A DNA stretch of 5,398 bases from Thermoplasmata archaeon (GTDB lineage Archaea > Thermoplasmatota > Thermoplasmata > RBG-16-68-12), in contig DUJI01000257.1 in the NCBI GenBank assembly GCA_013329855.1, positions 1 through 5,398 of the forward strand, read 5' to 3'. The notes under the pieces are model-generated. The model was given only the letters and a program-made list of their open reading frames with translations. It did not search any database and was not told the origin of the DNA. Shown in pieces: positions 1 to 5,398 of the stretch. Each line of letters starts with the position of its first letter. Position 1 is the stretch's first letter. The translations under genes and the position numbers were made by a program.

Positions 1-1
1 C

Positions 2-1162
2 GTGGAAGCCGTCATCGTGGGCGGCGGCGTGATCGGCACGAGCATCGCCTTTCATCTGGCGAAGCTAGGCCTGCGGGACCTCCTGCTCCTGGAGCAATCC
101 CATCTCGCCGCGGGGTCGACGGGACGGAGCGTCGGTCTCATTGAGACGAACTACGCCCTCGACGTGGACGTGGCCCTCGCGAAGCGCGGCTTCGAGGAGT
201 TCAGCCACTTCGCCGACGTGACCGGGGGGACCGCGGACTTCCACCGTCGGCCCTACCTCGAGACCGTGGCCGCGAAGGACCAAGAAGAGCATCTGGAACG
301 CGCGGTCGAGATGGGCAAGCGCCACCGGGTGCACGTGGCACTCGTCGAGCCGGATCAAGTCGCCGAGGCATTTCCCGAGCTCCGCGTGGACGACGTGACC
401 CGCGGCCTCCTGTCCCAAGACGCAGGCTTCTGCGATCCGCACTCGGTCGCCACGAGCTACGCGGCCGCGGCGCAGCGCCTCGGTGCCGAGGTCCGGACGA
501 AGACGCCCGTGGAGCGCATCCTCGTGGATCGCGGCCAGGTCCGGGGCGTGCGCACCCCGTCGGGAGACATCCGTTCCCCCGTCGTCGTGAACGCGACGGG
601 CCCCTGGTGCAACGACCTCCTGGAGCCGCTGGGCATTGCTCTGCCCATCGCACGCTGGCAGCGGCAGATCTTTGTCACCTCGCCGCACCCCGAGATCCCC
701 AACGACCGGCCCATGTACATCGACCTCCCGGGCCGCTTCTACTTCCGACAGGAACTCAGCGGAGGCTTCGTCCTCGGACTCGTCGAAGACGATCCTGCCC
801 GGGATGCCGAGTTGGCCAACCCGGAGACGGACTGGGCGTTCAAGACACGGGCAGTGGAAGCGGCCGTGCACCGCGTCCCCAAGCTCGCGGAGACGTCCAT
901 CGCGAACGCGTGGTCCGGGATTGTCACGTTCACGCCGGACCAGCTCCCCGTGCTGGGCCCTGTGAGGGAGGCGTCCGGGCTCTACCTGGCCAACGGCATG
1001 TCCGGCTACGGAGTCATGATCAGCCCCGGGGTCGGGACCGCCCTCGCGGAGCTGATCGTCCGAGGGGAATCCACGTCCGTCGACATCTCCGGCCTCGGGT
1101 ACGATCGGTTCCAGGGCAAGGACTTCGTCCGAGGCGCGGGCCTTTGGCTCACCGGCCCGTGA
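2..1162 (+). CDS. FAD-dependent oxidoreductase, DAO family (sarcosine oxidase beta / D-amino-acid dehydrogenase-like)
   Basis: Probable flavoenzyme that oxidises a C-N bond of an amine or amino acid (sarcosine, dimethylglycine, proline or D-amino-acid type substrates are usual for the family), passing electrons to O2 or a carrier. The N-terminus is a Rossmann FAD-binding fold: GGGVIG at residues 7-12 (GxGxxG), then the ribose-binding acid E31 closing the second strand. It is followed by AAGSTGRSVG (36-45), resembling the flavin-contact loop of SoxB-like proteins. The middle holds DAGFCDP and a GPWCNDLLEPLG segment typical of the DAO substrate domain. Near the C-terminus GMSGYG (332-337) and PGVG form the second FAD-contact motif. 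The 386-residue length is normal for single-domain members. No signal peptide or membrane segment is visible. The GTG at base 2 is only one residue before the first beta strand, so it is a plausible start, but one a few codons upstream of the window cannot be excluded. The substrate cannot be determined from sequence. The 3' end overlaps the convergent GMC gene by 14 bp. Confidence 0.88.
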   Translation: MEAVIVGGGVIGTSIAFHLAKLGLRDLLLLEQSHLAAGSTGRSVGLIETNYALDVDVALAKRGFEEFSHFADVTGGTADFHRRPYLETVAAKDQEEHLERAVEMGKRHRVHVALVEPDQVAEAFPELRVDDVTRGLLSQDAGFCDPHSVATSYAAAAQRLGAEVRTKTPVERILVDRGQVRGVRTPSGDIRSPVVVNATGPWCNDLLEPLGIALPIARWQRQIFVTSPHPEIPNDRPMYIDLPGRFYFRQELSGGFVLGLVEDDPARDAELANPETDWAFKTRAVEAAVHRVPKLAETSIANAWSGIVTFTPDQLPVLGPVREASGLYLANGMSGYGVMISPGVGTALAELIVRGESTSVDISGLGYDRFQGKDFVRGAGLWLTGP

Positions 1163-3188
1163 GCCGCTCCCGGATGAAGCCCGCCGTGCGGAGCGCGACG
1201 CTCATGATGGAGATGGTCGGGTTGACGCCGGGTGCGGTCGGGAAGATGCTACCGTCCCCGATCCACAAGTTGCGGACCTCGTGACACTCACCCGTCGGCT
1301 TCGCGGCCGAGCTCTTCGGGTCCCGGCCCGCCCGGGCGGAGCCCATGGGGTGGGCCGTGAAGAGGGCAAGCCGGTTCTCGCCGACGCCCGCCTTGCCGAC
1401 CCGCTCCAGGAAGGCGTCGAACTCGTTCTGCCCGATGGGTGACGTCCCGTCGCCGACAGCCAGGTCCTCCATGTGCAGGGTGGAGATGCGCACGGCGCCC
1501 GCGGCCCGGTGGATCCGCGCGGCCTCCTGGAGACCCCGGGTCAGGTTCCTGCGGTCGCGCGGATTGAGGCGGTAGTCGAACACGGGCTCGCCGCGGGCAT
1601 CAATCGTCACGCGGCCCTCGGTCCAGTCGCGGACCAGGACGATCGTGTTCGCGGAGCGCGCGAGGTTGGCCATGTACTCCTTGTGGGCCCGCCCGCCCAT
1701 CCAGGGAAGCGCAAGCGCGGCCAGACCGGGATGCGCGGGAGCCACCTCGAGCCACGGTCCGTGGTGAGCCTCGTCCGACTCCTGGAACCGGGTCACGACC
1801 ACGGTTTGCATGGGGCCCTTCCAGAACCGGACGGGTTCCGAGAACTGCCCGAAGATGGCGGTCGTCGGATCGAAGCGGAGGCCGAAGCCGACGCCCGGGA
1901 AACGGATGCCTGAGCGCAACAGGAGGGCGGGGGTCTGGAGCGCACTACCGGCGGCCACGACCTGCTTCGCCTTGATGTGGACGGGGATCTCGCGGCCCCC
2001 ACCGCGGTACGTGGCCTCCACCCCCCGGGCCACACCGGCTTCCACGACAACGTGGTCGGCCTTCGTATCGAAGAGGAACCGCGCGCCCGCATGGTAGGCA
2101 TCGGGCAGGTACGTCACAAGGGTGGACTGCTTCGCGTTGTAGATGCAACCGAAGAAGCAGAAATCGCACCGCTGCTGACAGCCCTTCGCGTTCCGGAACA
2201 GAATGTCGTAGTCCACGCCCTCCCGGTAGCCGAGGGCTTGGCTCCCGCGACGCAACACGTCGTTGGAGGGGTTGACCTGGCTCTCCTCCTGGGTCGCGTG
2301 GACGCGCGCCCAGACCTCGTCGATCATCGCCTCGAAGGCAGGCGCCGTGACGCCCTCCATGCCCGCGTCGCGCTCCCACTCCTGCCGCGCCCAGACCGGC
2401 GGCTTCAGGGCGATCATCCAGTTGATCGTCGTGCTGCCTCCGGCGGTCTGTCCGGCAAGGACACCGAAGGCGAGGTCCTTCGTGGTCAGCACGCCGTGAC
2501 CCTGGAACATGGCATCGTAGGCCTCGGCCTCCCGCTGGGTGAAGTTATCCGGGGTGCGGTAGGAACCGGCCTCGAGGACGATGACCTTGTGGCCCGCCTG
2601 GGCCAGCTTGGCGGCGATCGTGCCGCCGCCCGCGCCGCTCCCCACGACGCAGACGTCCGCCTGGAGCGTGGTCTCCTGCTCCGGGATGAAGGGGACGATC
2701 CTCAGCTCCTCGGGATGGCGGTTCCGGGCCCGCTCCGCATCGTCGGGTCCCTCGTACCCGAGGGCGGGCCAGTTCGGGTTCCGCTGGTCGTCCATCAGCT
2801 TGGCATAGAAAAGGAACTCCGTGAGGCGCTTGATCGCGTGGAAGCCTTGACGCTTGACCGGGAGGCGGCTGCGGGCCCAACCGAGGAGGTACCGTTCGCG
2901 GGCTTCCGCAGGCAAGCGCGTGAACCGGGAGGGACGGCCCGTCAGGACGAGGTTCAGGAGCGGGCTCTCAACCGTGCGCAGGAGACGGTGAAAGTCGGCC
3001 CGCTGATCGGGAGCCAGGTAGTTCCCCACGATGCCGACGATGTCCTCGTCCACATGGAGGTCCGTCGCGGCACGGCCGAACAGGCCCTGGGGATCGGGCA
3101 CGCCGGGTATGCGCGGCACGAGGGTGTCGCACAAGGTCTGAAGCGTCCGCCGCTCGTCGGGACTGAATCCTCCGTTCCCCATCTCCAT
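1149..3188 (-). CDS. GMC-family alcohol oxidoreductase with fused N-terminal gluconate 2-dehydrogenase subunit 3-like domain
   Basis: Probable FAD-dependent oxidation of an alcohol to an aldehyde or ketone. At 679 residues it is longer than a core GMC enzyme because residues about 8-130 form a helical domain opening with FSPDERRTLQTLCDTLVPR, like gluconate 2-dehydrogenase subunit 3 and the N-terminal part of long-chain fatty-alcohol oxidases. The GMC core follows: GSGAGGG (183-189) with ribose-binding E206; the GMC signature GGSTTINWM (250-258); a cysteine cluster C337, C341, C344, C348 running into NAKQSTLVTYLPDA; and a C-terminal catalytic region with H613 in HPMGSARAG, IGDGSIFP (643-650) and N656 in GVNPT. 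H613 and N656 match the His/Asn pair of cholesterol-oxidase-type GMC enzymes. No Tat or Sec signal is visible, so it is probably cytoplasmic. Two in-frame ATGs (3188 and 3182) are possible starts; neither has a clear Shine-Dalgarno site, and a TATA-like element close upstream suggests a leaderless or near-leaderless mRNA. A fatty-alcohol substrate is possible but unproven. Confidence 0.9.
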   Translation of the reverse strand: MEMGNGGFSPDERRTLQTLCDTLVPRIPGVPDPQGLFGRAATDLHVDEDIVGIVGNYLAPDQRADFHRLLRTVESPLLNLVLTGRPSRFTRLPAEARERYLLGWARSRLPVKRQGFHAIKRLTEFLFYAKLMDDQRNPNWPALGYEGPDDAERARNRHPEELRIVPFIPEQETTLQADVCVVGSGAGGGTIAAKLAQAGHKVIVLEAGSYRTPDNFTQREAEAYDAMFQGHGVLTTKDLAFGVLAGQTAGGSTTINWMIALKPPVWARQEWERDAGMEGVTAPAFEAMIDEVWARVHATQEESQVNPSNDVLRRGSQALGYREGVDYDILFRNAKGCQQRCDFCFFGCIYNAKQSTLVTYLPDAYHAGARFLFDTKADHVVVEAGVARGVEATYRGGGREIPVHIKAKQVVAAGSALQTPALLLRSGIRFPGVGFGLRFDPTTAIFGQFSEPVRFWKGPMQTVVVTRFQESDEAHHGPWLEVAPAHPGLAALALPWMGGRAHKEYMANLARSANTIVLVRDWTEGRVTIDARGEPVFDYRLNPRDRRNLTRGLQEAARIHRAAGAVRISTLHMEDLAVGDGTSPIGQNEFDAFLERVGKAGVGENRLALFTAHPMGSARAGRDPKSSAAKPTGECHEVRNLWIGDGSIFPTAPGVNPTISIMSVALRTAGFIRERLTGR

Positions 3189-3215
3189 CGTCCCCGGTCC
3201 CGCATGCCGAACGAG

Positions 3216-3232
3216 TAATTAGCCCCTTTCGA
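3216..3232 (-). promoter_or_regulatory. Possible archaeal BRE/TATA promoter for the GMC gene
   Basis: On the minus strand a purine-rich TCGAAAGGG (3232-3224), BRE-like, is followed by an A/T core TAATTA (3221-3216) inside otherwise G+C-rich DNA. Archaeal transcription usually starts about 25 bases after the TATA centre, here near 3192, which would leave only a few untranslated bases before the ATG at 3188. That fits the lack of a convincing Shine-Dalgarno site. The core is a weak match to the TATA consensus, so this is tentative. Confidence 0.4.
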
Positions 3233-3248
3233 ATCGTGCGTGGCGTAC

Positions 3249-3256
3249 CTATTTAT
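3249..3256 (+). promoter_or_regulatory. Probable archaeal TATA box for the M29-like gene
   Basis: CTATTTAT is the best A/T-rich octamer in the divergent gap and resembles an archaeal TATA box. Placing the transcription start about 26 bases downstream of its centre puts it near 3279, leaving a short leader of about 17 bases that carries a Shine-Dalgarno site before the GTG at 3297. The geometry agrees with that start. It argues against the in-frame GTG at 3240, which lies upstream of this element. Confidence 0.5.
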
Positions 3257-3283
3257 CTCCGGTGACCCTTCGAGCGCGCTACC

Positions 3284-3289
3284 GGGAGG
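3284..3289 (+). promoter_or_regulatory. Shine-Dalgarno site deciding the start of the M29-like gene
   Basis: GGGAGG lies 7 bases before the GTG at 3297 and is complementary to the 3' end of 16S rRNA. The alternative in-frame GTG at 3240 has no such site and would add 19 residues with no family resemblance ahead of the usual M29 opening (SEYETLAKNVIRKSL). Confidence 0.75.
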
Positions 3290-3296
3290 AACCACC

Positions 3297-4382
3297 GTGT
3301 CCGAGTACGAGACCCTGGCCAAGAACGTGATCCGCAAATCCCTGCAGGTCAAGCCGAAGGAGAACGTCATTGTCGAGTGCTGGAACCACGGGCTGGAGCC
3401 CGCCAAGGAGTTTGTTTACCAGCTCCGCGCCGCCGGCGCGAGACCCATGTTTCTGTTCGAGGACGAGCCCACGTACTGGCGGTCCGTGGAGACCTTGGCA
3501 CCCTCCAAGCTCGGTCAGGTCTCCAAGTCGGAGTGGTCCGCGATCGCGGAGGCCGACGCGTACATCTTCTTCCCGGGACCCGCGGACATCGCCCGGTATC
3601 GCCGGAACATGCCCAAGACGAGCGCCGCGAGCGCGTACAACTCGGAATGGTACCGCCGGGCGGAGAAGGCGGGACTGCGGGGCGCCCGCGTCCTCCTAGG
3701 GTACGTCTCGCCGGAACGGGCGCAGTCCTACGGCTTCGACCACGCCGCGTGGCGCACCATGATCCTGGGAATGGGCAGCGTGGACTTCGGCGCAGTCTCG
3801 CGCCGAGGGAAGCGGCTCGCGGGGCTCCTGTCCCAAGACGCGGACGTGGCGGTGACCGCCCCGAACGGGACGGATCTCCGGTTCCATCTGAAGGGCCGGG
3901 CGGCGCACTGCGACGACGGGATCGTGGACGCCGCGGACCTCAAGGAGGGCGAGTTCATGACGGGAGTGCCTCCAGGCTCCTCGTACGTCGCGCCCGACGA
4001 GGCATCCGCGGAGGGGACCGTGGTCGCGGACCTCCCCATGCCCTATCTCGGCACGTTGGCCCGCGGGGTCCGGTTCGAGTTCCATGACGGCCACGGCTCC
4101 TGGTCGGCGACGGAGGGCGGCGAAGCCATCCGGGCTCTGTACGAGAAGGCGACGGGCGCGAAGGACCGGATTGCGGCGCTCAGCATCGGATTGAACCCGG
4201 CCGGGAAGTACGGCTTCCTCCAAGACGACCTGGTGGCCGGCGGCGTGGAAATCTCCATTGGGGACAACACGGAATGGGGTGGCAAGAGCAAGTCGTCGTT
4301 CTCCTTCGGAGCCCGGTTGAGTCAGGCCACGGTCAAGATTGGGCGGAAGACCGTCGTGGACGGCGGGCGGCTGACCGTCTGA
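3297..4382 (+). CDS. M29 (AmpS/AmpT-like, COG2309-type) aminopeptidase homologue, probably lacking the metal site
   Basis: A 361-residue protein with the overall layout of M29 metallo-aminopeptidases, cytosolic enzymes that remove N-terminal residues from peptides using two metal ions. An N-terminal alpha/beta domain (about 1-170) begins with a helix and ENVIVECW. The C-terminal domain carries the family landmarks in order: GVPPGSSYVAP (223-233), AALSIGLNP (293-301), GGVEISIGDN (315-324) and GGKSKSSFSFG (328-338), ending in VDGGRL. From recalled family motifs (N-P-x-GEV-F/Y-x-x-P; AELGIGTNP; GTVHIA-GDN; GG-x-x-x-S-x-I-H-x-D), the five ligands Glu, Glu, His, His, Asp correspond here to S228, A294, E318, S336 and G338. 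All are changed, so peptidase activity is doubtful. The frame is open and the scaffold motifs are intact, so it does not look like a pseudogene. The start is GTG 3297, set by a Shine-Dalgarno site and an upstream TATA-like box. The MMPL gene follows 34 bp downstream. Family membership is fairly sure; the real function is unknown. Confidence 0.82.
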   Translation: MSEYETLAKNVIRKSLQVKPKENVIVECWNHGLEPAKEFVYQLRAAGARPMFLFEDEPTYWRSVETLAPSKLGQVSKSEWSAIAEADAYIFFPGPADIARYRRNMPKTSAASAYNSEWYRRAEKAGLRGARVLLGYVSPERAQSYGFDHAAWRTMILGMGSVDFGAVSRRGKRLAGLLSQDADVAVTAPNGTDLRFHLKGRAAHCDDGIVDAADLKEGEFMTGVPPGSSYVAPDEASAEGTVVADLPMPYLGTLARGVRFEFHDGHGSWSATEGGEAIRALYEKATGAKDRIAALSIGLNPAGKYGFLQDDLVAGGVEISIGDNTEWGGKSKSSFSFGARLSQATVKIGRKTVVDGGRLTV

Positions 4383-4403
4383 GCGCGGGGATTCAGGGAC
4401 CGC

Positions 4404-4410
4404 GGGGGGA
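4404..4410 (+). promoter_or_regulatory. Possible ribosome binding site of the MMPL gene
   Basis: GGGGGGA lies 6 bases before the GTG at 4417. It is a loose Shine-Dalgarno match. The 34 bases between the M29-like stop and this GTG contain no TATA-like stretch, hairpin or T-tract, so the two genes are probably transcribed together. Confidence 0.4.
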
Positions 4411-4416
4411 CGGACC

Positions 4417-5398
4417 GTGAGGCGATCGTCGGAGGAAGGATACGCAATCTTCCGATGGATCGGGAACCTCGTCACGAAGCACTTCCGCCTCCTCGTCGTG
4501 ATCTGGGTCCTCGTGTTCGCGGGCGCGCTCCTTGCGAACCAGATCTGGCCCGTGGGCAACGTGGTCTCGTACAACCAGACCGAACTGCTGCCCAAGGACA
4601 CGGAGTCGTCCGTCGCGCAGAACATCGTCAACGAGCAGTTCCCCGGTGCCCTCTCGAACAGCACGGCCACGATCGTCCTCGTGGCCAACGATACGACCAC
4701 GGAGTACTATCGCTGGTTCGTCTTCGACCTGGAGCGGGCGATCGTGGAGTCGACCACGCTCCAGCCGGGTCAGACAGCGACGCTCCCTCTGAGGATCGGG
4801 GGCAACCTCACCCTGACCGCGCCCATCGAGTTCCTGGCGAACCCGGCGAACGCTTCCGTCTACGACGTCTATCGATCCTACGCGTTCCAGCTTGCCTCGC
4901 GCTTCGGCGATCTCGTCCACCTTCAGGTGGTCTTCACCCAGTCCGCGGTGGGGATCTACTGGGGCCTGCCCCTGTACTTCACCACGGCGTGGGTCCAGAC
5001 CTTCGGTCCCACGGCGAACGCCACGGCGTTCCACGACACCGCAGACTACGTGAACGCGACGTTCCCGGGGCCCGCCACGGCGTGGGCCTTGGGCTACCTG
5101 AACGCGTTCTACTCCGCCTGGACGGGATCCTTTGCCAGTCCGCAGCCCATGGCTCCCCAGGACCGCGCGACGCTTGCCCTCGACCAGGCCGTTCCCGCGT
5201 TCGTGAACGGTGCCACCCTCTTCGACGCGACCCAGCAGGAGTTCCAGATCGGGCTCCTGTCCACGTTCGATTTCGCGAACTTCCTGAACGCATCCCTCGT
5301 GGAGGATACCGCGCTCCAGGTGTTCCTCCCGGCCGGGGTCGCGCGACTTCCCTTCTTCCAGGACCTGTACGCGAACGTCCCGGGCAATGCAACGGAGG
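4417..5398 (+). CDS. MMPL/RND-superfamily membrane protein, N-terminal part (cut by window end)
   Basis: Open reading frame of 327 codons that continues past the window. A basic, presumably cytoplasmic N-terminus (MRRSSEEGYAIFRWIGN) leads into one strong membrane helix, about residues 25-43 (LLVVIWVLVFAGALL). Next comes the MMPL-type opening of the first extracytoplasmic domain: TELLPKDTESSVAQNIVNEQF (residues 55-75), the usual 'LPKD(S/T)ES..A..I..E.FPG' pattern. The family exports lipids, hydrophobic compounds or other cargo using the proton gradient, and members usually have about 11-12 helices in two halves; only the first helix is in view. No clear second helix appears by residue 327, so the first outer domain is unusually long. 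The stretch around 178-198 is mildly hydrophobic but contains P, T and Q. Nine N-x-S/T sequons lie in the predicted outer part. The start is taken as GTG 4417 behind a G-rich site; a stronger GGAGGAAGGA occurs at 4431-4440 with no standard start after it. The cargo is unknown. Confidence 0.8.
   Translation, partial: MRRSSEEGYAIFRWIGNLVTKHFRLLVVIWVLVFAGALLANQIWPVGNVVSYNQTELLPKDTESSVAQNIVNEQFPGALSNSTATIVLVANDTTTEYYRWFVFDLERAIVESTTLQPGQTATLPLRIGGNLTLTAPIEFLANPANASVYDVYRSYAFQLASRFGDLVHLQVVFTQSAVGIYWGLPLYFTTAWVQTFGPTANATAFHDTADYVNATFPGPATAWALGYLNAFYSAWTGSFASPQPMAPQDRATLALDQAVPAFVNGATLFDATQQEFQIGLLSTFDFANFLNASLVEDTALQVFLPAGVARLPFFQDLYANVPGNATE

Noticed and set aside
65..871. Minus-strand open frame (268 codons) opposite the DAO-family gene.
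   Set aside because: No motifs; the plus frame carries the FAD-binding motifs from end to end.
407..3841. Identical 17-base string CTCCTGTCCCAAGACGC at 407-423 and 3825-3841.
   Set aside because: Both copies encode LLSQDA within unrelated proteins in normal family context. With strong codon bias a chance match of six codons is plausible, and there is no flanking similarity to suggest a mobile or regulatory repeat.
4383..4416. Possible terminator between the M29-like gene and the MMPL gene.
   Set aside because: G-rich sequence with no convincing stem-loop and no T-tract, so nothing supports termination here.
3696..4700. Long minus-strand open frame (334 codons) opposite the M29-like and MMPL genes.
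   Set aside because: The translation shows no family motifs, and it spans two plus-strand genes that both have recognisable motifs and start signals. It is a shadow of G+C-rich codon use.
4949..5012. Mildly hydrophobic stretch (MMPL residues about 178-198) as a second membrane helix.
   Set aside because: It contains Pro, Gln and several Thr, is followed by glycosylation sequons on the presumed same side, and lacks flanking charge; more likely part of the outer domain.
1..5398. CRISPR array, tRNA/rRNA, insertion sequence or phage genes.
   Set aside because: No spaced direct repeats, no transposase or integrase motifs, and the only sizeable non-coding gap (108 bp) has no tRNA-like structure.

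Overview
The window looks like a G+C-rich (about two-thirds by eye), gene-dense piece of an archaeal chromosome. Two things point to archaea. TATA-like elements sit at archaeal promoter distance from starts in the only sizeable intergenic gap. The MMPL-type membrane protein at the right end is crowded with N-x-S/T glycosylation sequons on its predicted outer face. An uncultured, high-GC Thermoplasmatota-like lineage would fit, but this is an inference from style and not a taxonomic assignment. There are no RNA genes, CRISPR arrays, insertion sequences or mobile-element signatures.

Layout, left to right: (1) 2-1162 (+), a DAO-family FAD-dependent amine/amino-acid oxidoreductase, essentially complete; (2) 1149-3188 (-), a GMC-family alcohol oxidoreductase with a fused N-terminal gluconate-2-dehydrogenase-subunit-3-like domain and a four-cysteine cluster. 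It converges on gene 1, and the two coding regions overlap by 14 bp at their 3' ends; (3) 3189-3296, a 108-bp divergent control region with a TATA-like element for each direction; (4) 3297-4382 (+), a protein with the fold signature of M29 (AmpS/AmpT) aminopeptidases in which all five family metal ligands appear to be replaced; (5) 4417-5398 (+), the N-terminal part of an MMPL/RND-superfamily membrane protein, cut by the window end.

The genes do not form an obvious pathway. The two flavoenzymes suggest oxidation of organic substrates (amines or N-methyl amino acids, and alcohols) feeding electrons to an unseen acceptor. The M29-like gene and the MMPL gene are 34 bp apart on the same strand with no visible promoter or terminator between them, so they may be co-transcribed.

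The observation most worth following is the M29-like protein. Its motif frames are well preserved while every expected metal-binding residue is changed, which suggests a non-peptidase member of the family with a new role and not a decayed gene.
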